DNA of 59,147 bases from Planotetraspora kaengkrachanensis (GCF_016862895.1 NZ_BONV01000046.1:1-59147); one strand, 5' to 3'; counted from the stretch's first letter, positions 1 to 8,991 are shown. Notes: generated by a model from the letters alone, not told the origin. Numbers and translations are program-made.

Positions 1-2
1 CC

Positions 3-107
3 CGCTGCTCCGCGGTGCCGTCGCGCTGCTCCGCGGTGCCGTCGCGCTGCTCCGCGGTGCCGTCGCGCTGCTCCGCGGTGCCGTCGCGCTGCTCTGTCAC
101 GCCGTCC
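3..107. repeat. 21-bp tandem repeat at window edge
   Basis: Four exact copies of a 21-bp unit (CGCTGCTCCGCGGTGCCGTCG) occupy 3-86, followed by one degenerate copy to about 107. The unit length is a multiple of three and reads on the plus strand as a seven-residue Pro-Ser-Arg-Cys-Ser-Ala-Val repeat. That reading has no convincing start signal or partner domain, so translation is unproven. It may be the tail of a repeat array or gene that begins outside the window. Confidence 0.9.
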
Positions 108-433
108 CGCCGTCCGGACGGCGCTGCGCCCCGGGCGGGCCCGGGTACGCGGACGAGGGCGTCACACGGAACGCAACAGGGTGTCATATCCGTGCGTGTA
201 TATATCGTTACGTGGATGGATAAAGGGCGCAGCGTCGAGCGGCAATAGCCGGGACCGCACATCAGGTCCCTGCCGGCCGGGAGTTCCCTGGTACGCCGCC
301 CATCGATGGAACTCCAACCGTAAATAACGAAATTTCTGGTTATCCGGGGAAAAGCGCTGCACGACCGCAGTGGCCGCGTATAACGTCGGCTGGTCGACTT
401 ACCCGAAGATCACCAGAAATCAGGTGAAGCGGC
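108..433. other. Non-coding leader upstream of the nuclease-HerA unit
   Basis: I see no credible gene here. Two stretches are clearly AT-richer than their surroundings (about 185-225, including TATATAT, and about 318-350, including TAAATAACGAAATTTC), so the promoter of the downstream three-gene unit probably lies here. I cannot assign a clear -35/-10 pair. Confidence 0.5.
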
Positions 434-1528
434 GTGGCGCGTGCGTGGGCGGAGATGCCGATCGGCCGAGCCGTACGCATAGCCGGGGTGGACCCCGAGG
501 CCGTTTCGCTCTCGCTGGAGGCGCTGCCCGCCGACGCGCCGGCCGTCCTCACCTACGCCGCCACCGCGCAGAAAAGCGCGTCCGCCATGGTCGAGGCGGT
601 GCTCTCGGAGCTCGAGTCGGCCGCCGTCTCCCTCTATCCGGCCTGGTTGCCGGAGGCCGAGGGGATCGCGCCCGGAGGAGCGGGAGCCGCCGCCGTCCGG
701 GTGCTCGCTCTCGAGATGGCGTCCGCCAGCCGTCACTTCGGCCCTTTCGTGGCCGATCTCGCCCAGGACTCGCTCCGGGGTGGGTCCACGGGACGCACCC
801 GGTTCCCGCCTGAGGTGCGCGCCGCCGGTCTCGCCCGCGTCCTCGCCGCCGCCTTCGACAGCCGTCAGGTGGCGCTGCTCGTCGACGTGCCCGAGGGACT
901 GTCCTCCCGGGATGAGGACGTGCTGGTCGCGGGATGTGAATGGCTGGCGCACCGGGGCCCGATGGGCGTCTGGCTGACCGGGGCGCCGTTGATCGCCGCC
1001 GACCGGGTCGAGACCGTGACGGTACGGCTCCCCGCCGAGATGGCCGCCATCGCGTGTGATCTGCCGCAGGCGACCGCGCCTCCGGCCGTGATCGCTCACA
1101 CCCCCGCAGGCCCCCTCCGGCCGGTCGGCGGCGGGCCCGCCATCCGCTATCCGGCGGTGACGGGCCGCCCCCATCCAGCGAGCGAGGCCGAGCAGGCGCT
1201 GGAGGCGGCCCTCTCGTCGCGTGACTGGGCCGCCGGCCGGGTCTGGAACCACAACCACCAGACCCATCCGCTGGCCGAGGTCATCCGGCCCGACCTCATG
1301 TGGCGCAGAGAGCGGTGCGTGGTCGAGATCGACGGCCCCGAGCATCGCGGCGCCTTCCGCTACGAAGCCGACAGACGGCGCGACGTGCAACTCCAGCTCG
1401 ACGGATATGCCGTTCTTCGCTTCACCAACGACCAGATCGCCTCCGATTTGGAAACGGTAGTCCGCCAGCTCGAGCGGTTCGTCACGAGCCGCCGCGTTGG
1501 AACGTTCGAAGGATCACATCATGACTGA
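434..1528 (+). CDS. DUF559-type (Vsr/PD-(D/E)xK) nuclease protein
   Basis: This 364-residue protein has a C-terminal nuclease-like domain at about residues 248-350. It shows the DUF559/Vsr pattern: an acidic residue early (SEAEQALE), RPDLMW near 285, VVEIDG near 297, YEADRRRD near 310 and VLRFT near 327. DUF559 domains are related to very-short-patch and restriction endonucleases, so the inferred role is DNA cleavage. The N-terminal 240 residues match no family I can name; LLVDVPEG...VWLTG looks faintly like a degenerate P-loop fold. GTG 434 is chosen because AGGTGA lies at good spacing; ATG 455 is an alternative. The gene overlaps the next by 8 bp and heads a three-gene unit. Confidence 0.75.
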   Translation: MARAWAEMPIGRAVRIAGVDPEAVSLSLEALPADAPAVLTYAATAQKSASAMVEAVLSELESAAVSLYPAWLPEAEGIAPGGAGAAAVRVLALEMASASRHFGPFVADLAQDSLRGGSTGRTRFPPEVRAAGLARVLAAAFDSRQVALLVDVPEGLSSRDEDVLVAGCEWLAHRGPMGVWLTGAPLIAADRVETVTVRLPAEMAAIACDLPQATAPPAVIAHTPAGPLRPVGGGPAIRYPAVTGRPHPASEAEQALEAALSSRDWAAGRVWNHNHQTHPLAEVIRPDLMWRRERCVVEIDGPEHRGAFRYEADRRRDVQLQLDGYAVLRFTNDQIASDLETVVRQLERFVTSRRVGTFEGSHHD

Positions 1529-2129
1529 CTCGAAATTGTCCCTGCCGGAAATCGCCGCCCTCGTCGTCCTCATGGTCGAGGCCGGTGAGATCTCCAATCC
1601 CGATCTGCGCAAGCGCCACGGCATCACGCTGGACGGCAGGGCCCGCCTCCACTTGAACGAGCTGAAGCTGGTCGACAGCTGGAAACAGGGGCGTGCCTAC
1701 GTTCACGTGCTGACCGACGCCGGCTGGGCGCGCGTGGCAGAGGAGTTCCGCGCCGGCACGGTCACGTCGACCGGCTCGCCGTGGGCGATGGCCCGGGCGC
1801 TCATGGGCGGCCTGCAGGAGTTCATGGAGCGGACCGACCGCAGACTGGCGGACGTCTTCGGGCCCGCGTCCGACGCCGAGGCCCTCATCCGGGAGGCGTA
1901 CGCGGAACTCGTCCTGGAGCCGGGCGGCTGGGTGAGCCTCACGGAACTCCGGGTGCTGCTCCGCGACGTCACGAGGTCGAAGGTCGACGAGACGCTCAGG
2001 CGGATGGCCGCCATGCCCGACGTGAACATCGTCCCGGAGTCGAACCAGAAGGCCCTCCGCCGGCGCGACAGGGAGGCGGCGCTGGTCATCGGCGATCAGG
2101 ACAAGCACCTCATCTCGATCGGAGCATGA
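1521..2129 (+). CDS. Small helix-rich protein of the nuclease-HerA unit
   Basis: This 202-residue protein of unrecognised family lies between the nuclease and the HerA-type ATPase. The N-terminal part (LPEIAALVVLMVEAGEISNPDLRKRHGI, then a predicted helix and a VHVLTDAGW hairpin) resembles a winged helix, suggesting DNA binding or an adaptor role. The C-terminal half is helical and charged (TRSKVDETLRRMAAM). ATG 1521 is preferred over the in-frame ATG at 1497 because it overlaps the upstream stop by only 8 bp. Its end overlaps the next start as ATGA. The winged-helix reading is an inference from pattern, not from a known homolog. Confidence 0.7.
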   Translation: MTDSKLSLPEIAALVVLMVEAGEISNPDLRKRHGITLDGRARLHLNELKLVDSWKQGRAYVHVLTDAGWARVAEEFRAGTVTSTGSPWAMARALMGGLQEFMERTDRRLADVFGPASDAEALIREAYAELVLEPGGWVSLTELRVLLRDVTRSKVDETLRRMAAMPDVNIVPESNQKALRRRDREAALVIGDQDKHLISIGA

Positions 2130-5100
2130 TGACGGCCGACGCGAACACCGCGCTCTCCGCGCTCACGTTCAACTGGGCGTCCGGCCCCGACGACGTCTGG
2201 AGCCCGTCGCTCTTCCACGTCGAGGCGCTGAACCGGCCGACCGCGCAGGCGGTCCTCGACGGGGTGGGCGAGGCCGCGCGGAGCTCGGGAACGAGCCCGA
2301 TCGGGCTGGTCGTCGAGGGTCAGCGCGGGGTGGGCAAGACGCACCTGCTCGGCTGGGTGCGGGAGAAGGTCCAGGAAGAGGGCGGCTACTTCTTCCTCGT
2401 CGAGCTTTTCGACGCCGGCACGTTCTGGGTCAACGTCGTGAACTCGATGATGGACAACCTGTCGCGCGAACTGGACGGCGAGAGCCAGCTCAAGGCCTTC
2501 CTGCGCCGCATCTCGTCACAGGTGGGCGTGTCCAGGATGGTGCGACGCGCGGTGATCGGCGACACACCGGTGACCGCGGAGGCCCTCGACGTCTTCATCG
2601 AGGCGCTGCGCGGCTTCGACGGGCACATCGGCAGGGAGAGCCAGGACGTCGCGAGGGCTCTCGTGCTCCGCGCCTCCAAGGATCCGCACAATCAGGACGT
2701 CGCGGATGCTCTGCTCTATTCGCAGCCGGAAGAGGAGCCGGGGGATCGCGCGCGCTGGGGCATACGGCGGGGGGCACGCTTTCCGCAGGAGATCGTCAGG
2801 GACCTGTCCCGCCTGCTCGCGCTCACCGGTCCCTCCGTCATCGCGGTCGACCAGATCGACGCCCTCGTCTCCACGGCGACGACGAGGACGTTGGACCGCA
2901 CGGGCGACTGGCGGGAGGCGTTGGTGGTGGACCAGGTCGCGGGCGGCCTCATGGCGCTGCGCGAGGTCACCAGACGTACTCTGACCGTGCTCTCGTGCAT
3001 TCCGGCGACGTGGGCGCTCATCAGGACGAACGCCACCGACACGGTGCAGGACCGGTTCCGCAGGCCGGTTCAGCTCAAGGCCGTCCCCGACGCGGAGACC
3101 GGCCGCGCCCTGGTCGAACGACGGCTCGGGGCGCACTACCGCTCCGTGGGCTTCCGGCCGCCCCATCCGTCCTGGCCGGTCAGGCCGAGCGCCTTCGACT
3201 CCGTTCCCGGTCTCACCCCGCGGCAGATCCTGATGAGGATCGACGCCCACATCCGGTCCTGCCGGGCCGCCGGTGAGATCACGGAGCTGGAGAGCTTCGA
3301 CGGCGCGGGTGCCACGGCGCCCGTGCATGTCCCCACGCCTGGTCTCGTGGCGCCCGAATCCGATCTCGGCGGGCTGGACGCCCGGTACGCCGAGCTGAGG
3401 AGCACGGCGCAGGTCGACGCGGAGGCCGCGGCGGCGCTCGATCCGGCCACGGAGGACGCCGCGATGCCGGCCCTCCTGTCGGCCGGGCTCGCCGCGTGGA
3501 TCGCCGAGCGGGGGGAGAACGGGAGGACGTTCAGCCAGGACGCCCCGCCCAGCGCGAAGCCGCCCCTGCACGCGCGTCTGCGGCGGTCCCTCGACGAGAT
3601 CACGGAAGACGAGGAGCACTGGGGCTTCCGCGCGATCGCGGCGACACACGCCAACGCCGCCCTCACCCGGTTGCGCAACGCGTCGGTCGCGGCGGCGCTG
3701 GATCCCGCCCGGGGCAAACGCAGGTTGTTCGTGCTCCGCAACGCCGAATGGTCGGGCGGCGCCAAGACTCGGGAGGCCGTCGCGGCCTTCGAGCAGGCGG
3801 GCGGCAGGACGCTGCGGGCCGAGGAGGAGGACCTGAAGACCCTCGCGGCGCTCAAAGGCCTGCTGACGGAGAATCCTCCCACGCTGCAGGCGTGGCTCGC
3901 CGCCAGACGGCCGACCGGCGAGATCAAGCTGCTGGCCGACGCGCTCGGCGATACCTGGACCGTTCCGTACGGCCCGTCCGGCGCCGGAGCGGACGACGCG
4001 TCGCCGTCCCCGGTGGCCGCCCTTGAATCAGGGAGCGGCCGGATGGTCCCGGCCGGCGAGGACGTCGGCGCGCCCACCGTCCAGGCCGACCGGGTCGCCA
4101 CGGGCGCGGATCCCTCGCCGGACTCTCGGGAGACCTCGGGCATGCCGAAGGAGGCCAGGACGCCGGTCGTCTCGGAGCTCGTGGACGGCGCGGACGTCCC
4201 GTCGATCGTGATCGGGACGACCGCCGGCCGGGTCCCCGTCCGAGTCGGCCTCGAGGCGCTGCGGAAACACACGTCGATCTTCGCCGGCTCGGGTTCGGGG
4301 AAGACCGTGCTGATCCGCCGGCTGATCGAGGAGTGTGCGCTTGAGGGTGTGTCGGCCATCGTGCTCGACCCCAACAACGACCTCGCGCGTCTCGGCGACC
4401 GCTGGCCGGAGCGGCCGGATCAGTGGGGGGACGGCGACGCGGACAAGGCCGAGCGCTACCTCGCGGGCACCGACGTCACGGTCTGGACGCCCGGCCGGAT
4501 CGGCGGACGTCCGCTGGCCTTCCAGCCGCTCCCGGACTTCAGCGGAGTGCTGGACGACGCGGACGAGTTCAGAGAGGCCGTCGACGCGGCGGTCTCCTCG
4601 CTGGTGCCGAGGGCGAAGCTCGAGGGCAACGCGCAGAAGGCCCACCGCGGCCGGGCGGTCCTGAAGGAGGCGGTCGAGTACTACGGGCGTCACGGGACCG
4701 CCGGCCTGCACGGCCTGATCGCGCTGCTGTCGGAACTGCCCGAAGGAGTGAGCTCGCTCGCCGGCGCCGACAAGATCGCGGCGGAGATCGCGCAGAACCT
4801 CACCGCCACGATGGTCAGCGATCCGCTGTTCGGCGGCGAAGGCGCGGCGGCCGACCCCGGTGTGCTGCTGACCCCGCCGCCGGGCAAACGGGCACGCATC
4901 TCGGTGATCAGCTTCGTCGGACTGCCGTCCGACGAGCAGCGGCAGAGCTTCGTCAACCTGCTGCAGCTCGCGTTGTTCTCCTGGATCAGAAGACATCCGG
5001 CCGGCGACCGGCCGCTGGGCGGCCTGTTCGTGATGGACGAGGCGCAGACGTTCGCGCCGTCCGGAGCCATGACCGCGTGCACGCACAGCACGCTGGCGCT

Positions 5101-5422
5101 CGCCTCCCAGGCCCGCAAGTACGGCCTCGGCCTCGTCTTCGCGACGCAGGCCCCGAAGGGACTGCACAACCGGATCCCGGGGAACTCCGCCACCCAGTTC
5201 TTCGGGCTGCTCAACAGCCCCGCCCAGATCGAGGCGGCCAAGGAGGTGGCCAGGTCCAAGAACAGCACCATCGGGGACGTCGGGCACCTCGGTCCCGGAG
5301 AGTTCTACGCCGGCGTCGAGGGGACGGCGTTCGCCAGGATCCAGGCGCCGCTGTGCCTGTCCCACCACCCGAGGAGCCCGCTGACGACGGAGGAGGTCAT
5401 CGAGAGGGCAAGAAAACTGTAG
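2126..5422 (+). CDS. Fused AAA ATPase - HerA-type DNA translocase
   Basis: This 1098-residue protein has two nucleotide-binding modules. The first has Walker A GQRGVGKT (about 65-72) and Walker B VIAVDQID (about 237), resembling Orc/STAND-like AAA ATPases. The second has Walker A GSGSGKT (about 722), Walker B GLFVMDEAQ (about 966) and the downstream FATQAPKG segment (about 1005) of HerA/FtsK-family translocases. HerA enzymes form hexameric rings that pump DNA and work with a nuclease, classically NurA; here the neighbour is a DUF559 nuclease instead. About 480 residues separate the modules, including a Pro/Ala/Ser-rich linker near 620-690. ATG 2126 overlaps the previous stop as ATGA, implying translational coupling. 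Confidence 0.85.
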   Translation: MMTADANTALSALTFNWASGPDDVWSPSLFHVEALNRPTAQAVLDGVGEAARSSGTSPIGLVVEGQRGVGKTHLLGWVREKVQEEGGYFFLVELFDAGTFWVNVVNSMMDNLSRELDGESQLKAFLRRISSQVGVSRMVRRAVIGDTPVTAEALDVFIEALRGFDGHIGRESQDVARALVLRASKDPHNQDVADALLYSQPEEEPGDRARWGIRRGARFPQEIVRDLSRLLALTGPSVIAVDQIDALVSTATTRTLDRTGDWREALVVDQVAGGLMALREVTRRTLTVLSCIPATWALIRTNATDTVQDRFRRPVQLKAVPDAETGRALVERRLGAHYRSVGFRPPHPSWPVRPSAFDSVPGLTPRQILMRIDAHIRSCRAAGEITELESFDGAGATAPVHVPTPGLVAPESDLGGLDARYAELRSTAQVDAEAAAALDPATEDAAMPALLSAGLAAWIAERGENGRTFSQDAPPSAKPPLHARLRRSLDEITEDEEHWGFRAIAATHANAALTRLRNASVAAALDPARGKRRLFVLRNAEWSGGAKTREAVAAFEQAGGRTLRAEEEDLKTLAALKGLLTENPPTLQAWLAARRPTGEIKLLADALGDTWTVPYGPSGAGADDASPSPVAALESGSGRMVPAGEDVGAPTVQADRVATGADPSPDSRETSGMPKEARTPVVSELVDGADVPSIVIGTTAGRVPVRVGLEALRKHTSIFAGSGSGKTVLIRRLIEECALEGVSAIVLDPNNDLARLGDRWPERPDQWGDGDADKAERYLAGTDVTVWTPGRIGGRPLAFQPLPDFSGVLDDADEFREAVDAAVSSLVPRAKLEGNAQKAHRGRAVLKEAVEYYGRHGTAGLHGLIALLSELPEGVSSLAGADKIAAEIAQNLTATMVSDPLFGGEGAAADPGVLLTPPPGKRARISVISFVGLPSDEQRQSFVNLLQLALFSWIRRHPAGDRPLGGLFVMDEAQTFAPSGAMTACTHSTLALASQARKYGLGLVFATQAPKGLHNRIPGNSATQFFGLLNSPAQIEAAKEVARSKNSTIGDVGHLGPGEFYAGVEGTAFARIQAPLCLSHHPRSPLTTEEVIERARKL

Positions 5423-5497
5423 GTTCGCGCAAAAGCACCTGAACGCCACAATAGGTACGGTAGTTCGAAAGCTCCCGGAATCGAGTGAAGGCGGTAG

Positions 5498-5986
5498 GTG
5501 CAGGTGGAGGTCGAACAGACGGCGCTGCCGGGAATCGGGCTGCGGCACGAGTTCACGACACGGTCGGGGCGGCGCATCGGCGTGGTCTCCCACCGGACCG
5601 GCCGCCGCGACCTGGTGATCTACGACCCCGATGATCCCGACCGCGCCTGCGAGACCGTGAAGCTCAACGACGAGGAGGCCGACGCGCTCGCCGAGCTGCT
5701 CGGCGCTCCTCGCATCGTCCAGCGCCTCAACGACCTGCATCGCGAGGTCGAGGGGCTGGTCAGCCTGCAGCTGCCGATCACGCCCGGCTCGCCGTACGCC
5801 GGCCGGCCGATGGGCGACGCGCGCGTCCGCACCAGGACCGGCGCGTCCATCGTGGCGATCGTCCGCTCGGGGCTGGTCGCCGCCAGCCCCGGGCCCGAGT
5901 TCATGCTGGCCGACGGTGACGTCGTCGTGGTGGTGGGCAGCCCGGAAAGCACCGCCGCCGTCGCCGACATCCTGTCCAACGGTTAG
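5498..5986 (+). CDS. TrkA-C/RCK_C regulatory subunit (KhtT-like)
   Basis: This 162-residue soluble protein ends in an RCK_C/TrkA_C domain at about 85-160 (GRPMGDARVRTRTGASIVAIVR...DGDVVVVVGS). The N-terminal part resembles the KhtT N-terminal domain. In Bacillus, KhtT is the gating subunit of the KhtU K+(cation)/H+ antiporter. The next gene, 8 bp downstream, is such an antiporter, so the pair is a two-gene unit. The start is GTG 5498, with an AAGGCGG-like ribosome site just upstream. Its ligand cannot be read from sequence. Confidence 0.85.
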   Translation: MQVEVEQTALPGIGLRHEFTTRSGRRIGVVSHRTGRRDLVIYDPDDPDRACETVKLNDEEADALAELLGAPRIVQRLNDLHREVEGLVSLQLPITPGSPYAGRPMGDARVRTRTGASIVAIVRSGLVAASPGPEFMLADGDVVVVVGSPESTAAVADILSNG

Positions 5987-5994
5987 GCCGGCCT

Positions 5995-7155
5995 GTGCAC
6001 GAAACAGCAATACTGTTCCTGGAATTCGGCGCGGTGGTTCTCGGGCTCGGCATCCTCGGTGCGTTAGCCCTGCGTGTGGGAATCTCGCCCATCCCCCTCT
6101 ATCTGATCGCCGGGCTGGCGTTCGGCACGGGCGGCATCCTGCCGCTCGCGACCAGCGAGGAGTTCATCTCCGTCGGAGCCGAGCTCGGCGTCATCCTCCT
6201 GCTGCTGACCCTCGGCCTCGAGTACAACGCGGGCGAGCTCGTGACCAGCCTCAAGGGCAACGCCCGCGCGGGGCTCGTCGACGTCGTGCTCAACGCCGTG
6301 CCGGGCGCGGTGTTCGCGCTGCTGCTCGGATGGGGCCCGGTCGCCGCCCTCGCCATGGCCGGCGTCACCTACGCGACGTCGTCGGGCATCACGGCCAAGG
6401 TCCTGTCGGACCTCGGCTGGATCGGCAACAGGGAGACCCCCGTGGTCCTGTCGCTGCTCGTCTTCGAAGACCTGACCATGGCGATCTACCTTCCGGTCCT
6501 GACGGCCGTGCTCGCCGGGCTGAGCTTCGTCAGCGGTGCGATCACGGTCGCGATCGCCCTGGCGACGGTCAGCGTCGTGCTGGTGGTCGCACTGCGCTTC
6601 GGGAGGTTCATCCAGGCGTTCGTCGAGAGCCCCAACTCCGAGGTGCTCCTGCTGAAGGTGGTCGGCCTCGCCCTGCTGGTCGCGGGAGTGGCGCAACAAC
6701 TGCAGGTGTCCGCGGCGGTGGGCGCGTTCCTCGTCGGCATCGCCCTGTCGGGCAAACTCGCAGAGGACGCGCAGGCATTGCTCGCCCCGCTGCGCGACCT
6801 GTTCGCCGCGGTGTTCTTCGTGTTCTTCGGCCTGCAGACCGACCCGGCCAAGATCGGGCCCGTCGTCTGGCTCGCGGCGGTGCTCGCGGTCGTCACCATG
6901 ATCACCAAGTTGCTCTCGGGCGCGTACGCCGCCCGCAGGGCGGGCATCGCGAGAGCGGGATGGGCCCGCGCCGGCATCGCGCTGATCCCCCGGGGCGAGT
7001 TCAACATCGTGATCGCCGGGCTGGCCGTGGCGGCCGGCGCCCATCCCGATCTCGGGCCGGTCGCGGCCGCGTACGTGCTCATCCTGGCGGCGTTCGGCCC
7101 GCTCGCCGCGCGGCTGGTCCAGCCGTTCATCACCGCCATCGCCAAACGGGCCTGA
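5995..7155 (+). CDS. CPA2-family cation/proton antiporter (KhtU/KefB-like)
   Basis: This 386-residue, strongly hydrophobic protein has about 12 predicted membrane segments. It carries the CPA2 signatures GLAFGTGGILPL, LLLTLGLEYN, SAAVGAFLVGIALSG and FFVFFGLQTDP. It should exchange K+ or Na+ for H+ and matches the length of B. subtilis KhtU. It follows the KhtT-like regulator by 8 bp and starts at GTG 5995. Codon 24 (6064-6066) is TTA, rare in high-GC actinomycetes and there read by the bldA tRNA, so translation may be tied to development. Confidence 0.88.
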   Translation: MHETAILFLEFGAVVLGLGILGALALRVGISPIPLYLIAGLAFGTGGILPLATSEEFISVGAELGVILLLLTLGLEYNAGELVTSLKGNARAGLVDVVLNAVPGAVFALLLGWGPVAALAMAGVTYATSSGITAKVLSDLGWIGNRETPVVLSLLVFEDLTMAIYLPVLTAVLAGLSFVSGAITVAIALATVSVVLVVALRFGRFIQAFVESPNSEVLLLKVVGLALLVAGVAQQLQVSAAVGAFLVGIALSGKLAEDAQALLAPLRDLFAAVFFVFFGLQTDPAKIGPVVWLAAVLAVVTMITKLLSGAYAARRAGIARAGWARAGIALIPRGEFNIVIAGLAVAAGAHPDLGPVAAAYVLILAAFGPLAARLVQPFITAIAKRA

Positions 7156-7194
7156 CGGAGATCGGCAGCGTGCTCCGGGGGTAGGTGCTTCGGC

Positions 7195-7472
7195 GTGGCG
7201 GACAGACTCGAGCCCTACCGAGGCAAGCGCGACCCCCGGCGCACGCGTGAGCCGATCCCCGAGACGTCGCCCGAGGTGTCCATCTCGCTCGCCAGGCTGT
7301 CTCCGGGAGCGCACCATGCGTCAACAGACCGACGCACTGAGCGATCGAGGGCCTGCGGGCCGTACGGCAGGCGGCGCGCGAGCAGGGCCTGCCCGGCGTG
7401 GTGGGCAAGCGGCTCGGCTCTCCTTACGAGCCGGGAGGGGAATCGGCCGCGTGGATCTTCCTGCCCGCCTGA
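7195..7472 (+). pseudogene. Remnant of LigD-type DNA ligase
   Basis: Two pieces of an NHEJ-type ligase survive in different frames. From GTG 7195 the reading LEPYRGKRDPRRTREP matches the start of a LigD 3'-phosphoesterase domain. From 7341 to 7472, in another frame and without a start codon, the reading contains GLPGVVGKRLGSPYEPG...WIF, which matches the GVVAKRLdSpYrpG segment of the ATP-dependent ligase adenylation domain. Everything between these landmarks in a functional enzyme, several hundred codons, is missing. This is therefore a deleted and frameshifted remnant. Confidence 0.7.
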
Positions 7473-7500
7473 GCGGGGTCGTGCCCGGACGGGAGCGGGC

Positions 7501-7935
7501 TCAGGAGCGGCCGGGGGACAGCTCGCACCCGAGCTGGGCGTAGAGCTCGAGCTGGTCGAAGTACACACGGTGCGTGACGATCAGGCCGTCTTCCAGCGCG
7601 TATGCCGCGCAGCCGCGCACGGTGATGCGGCGTCCTGTGCCCTCGAGCGTGTCGCCGTCGGGCAGCCACAAGGGTCCGGTGTGCGTCCCGTTCATGGTCC
7701 ATTCGGTGAAGACCGGATCCCCGGGAAGCATCTGGTGCCAAGGGGTGAAGGTGAGATCGGGGAAGGCGACGAAAATGTGCTCGTAAAGCCAGGCGATCTC
7801 CGCGGCCCCCTCGGCGACGCCCACGGGAGTGACAAGGACGGCGCCGGGGTGGAAATGCCGTAACAGCTCTCCGGTGTCGTGTTTGTTGATCGCGCCGTAG
7901 AACAGGTCGGTCATGTTCCGGGCATCGGGCGTCAT
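7501..7935 (-). CDS. SnoaL-like (NTF2-fold) protein
   Basis: This 144-residue single-domain protein has the SnoaL/NTF2-like pattern: NMTDLFYGAINKHDTGELLRHFHPGAVLVTP near the start, PDLTFTPW in the middle and THRVYFDQLELYAQLG at the end. Family members include polyketide cyclases, isomerases and many of unknown activity, so the substrate cannot be predicted. It is convergent with the LigD remnant and divergent from the SDR gene. ATG 7911 is an alternative start. Confidence 0.75.
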   Translation of the reverse strand: MTPDARNMTDLFYGAINKHDTGELLRHFHPGAVLVTPVGVAEGAAEIAWLYEHIFVAFPDLTFTPWHQMLPGDPVFTEWTMNGTHTGPLWLPDGDTLEGTGRRITVRGCAAYALEDGLIVTHRVYFDQLELYAQLGCELSPGRS

Positions 7936-8118
7936 GCGTGCCCCCTCGAAGTCATGCGGATTTTCAAGCTATCGAGCCGTGCGCAAAGGACTGTTCAAGA
8001 TCGTCCGCCTCGTCCGTGCGCCGTGCCGTCCGATGTCGCCGTCCGCGTCGGCGTACGGGGACCCGCGCCAGGAAGCGGCACTCAGGGGTGGCACGGCAGG
8101 CATGGGTAGGGAACCGGC

Positions 8119-8913
8119 ATGCACATCGACCTCGCAGGACGCACGGCCTTCGTCAGCGGTTCCACGCACGGGATCGGCCGCGTGATCGCGGCCGGGCTGG
8201 CGGCCGCCGGGGCGTACACGGTGATCAACGGCAGGAGTGCGGACAGCGTCGACTCGGTCGTCGGGGAACTGCGGGCCGCCGATCCGCGGGCCAGGATCGA
8301 CGGGATCGCCGCCGATGTCTCGACGCCGGAGGGGGCGGCGACCGTGTTCGGCGCGCTACCCGCCGTGGACGTCCTCATCAACAACCTCGGGATCTACGCG
8401 CCTCAGCCGGTGCTGGAGATCGACGACGAGACCTGGCAGCGCTACTGGAACGTCAACGTCATGTCGGGGGTGCGGCTGGCACGCCACTACCTGCCCGGCA
8501 TGCGTGACCGCGGATGGGGACGCGTCCAGTTCATGGCCAGCGAGTCCGCGGTGGTGATCCCCGAGGAGATGGTCCACTACGGCGTGACGAAGACGGCGCT
8601 GCTCGGGGTGTCGCGCGGGTTCGCCAAGGCGATGGCGGGAACCGGGGTGACCGTCAACGCCGTGATCGCCGGCCCGACGCGGAGCGAGGGCGTCGAGGAG
8701 TTCATCCGCGGGCTCCTCGGCGAGGATCTGCCCTGGGAGCGGGCCGAGGCCGAGTTCATGAAGCGGATGCGCCCGACGTCGCTGATCAAGCGGCTGATCG
8801 ACCCGGAGGAGATCGCCAACATGGTGGTCTATCTCAGTTCCGACCTCGCCTCGGCGACCACGGGGGGCGCACTGCGCGTGGACGGCGGCTGCGCCGACCA
8901 CATCCTCCCGTGA
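8119..8913 (+). CDS. SDR family NAD(P)-dependent oxidoreductase
   Basis: This 264-residue classical short-chain dehydrogenase has a glycine-rich cofactor motif near the start (GSTHGIGR), the NNLG motif near 92, a serine in MASES and the catalytic YxxxK as YGVTKTAL near 154-161. The end (GGALRVDGG) is also typical. The residue after the second beta strand (NGRS) suggests NADP(H), by inference. A GGGTAGGGA ribosome site precedes ATG 8119. The gene stands alone and its substrate is unknown. Confidence 0.88.
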   Translation: MHIDLAGRTAFVSGSTHGIGRVIAAGLAAAGAYTVINGRSADSVDSVVGELRAADPRARIDGIAADVSTPEGAATVFGALPAVDVLINNLGIYAPQPVLEIDDETWQRYWNVNVMSGVRLARHYLPGMRDRGWGRVQFMASESAVVIPEEMVHYGVTKTALLGVSRGFAKAMAGTGVTVNAVIAGPTRSEGVEEFIRGLLGEDLPWERAEAEFMKRMRPTSLIKRLIDPEEIANMVVYLSSDLASATTGGALRVDGGCADHILP

Positions 8914-8991
8914 GGATCTCCTGCGGGCGCCCCGGGGTCCCCGCCGAGCACGGCACGGCGGGGACCTGAGGCCGGACGGCCCGGACGGGAC

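Noticed and set aside
3-107. CRISPR array
   Set aside because: The 21-bp units are directly adjacent without spacers, so it is a minisatellite.
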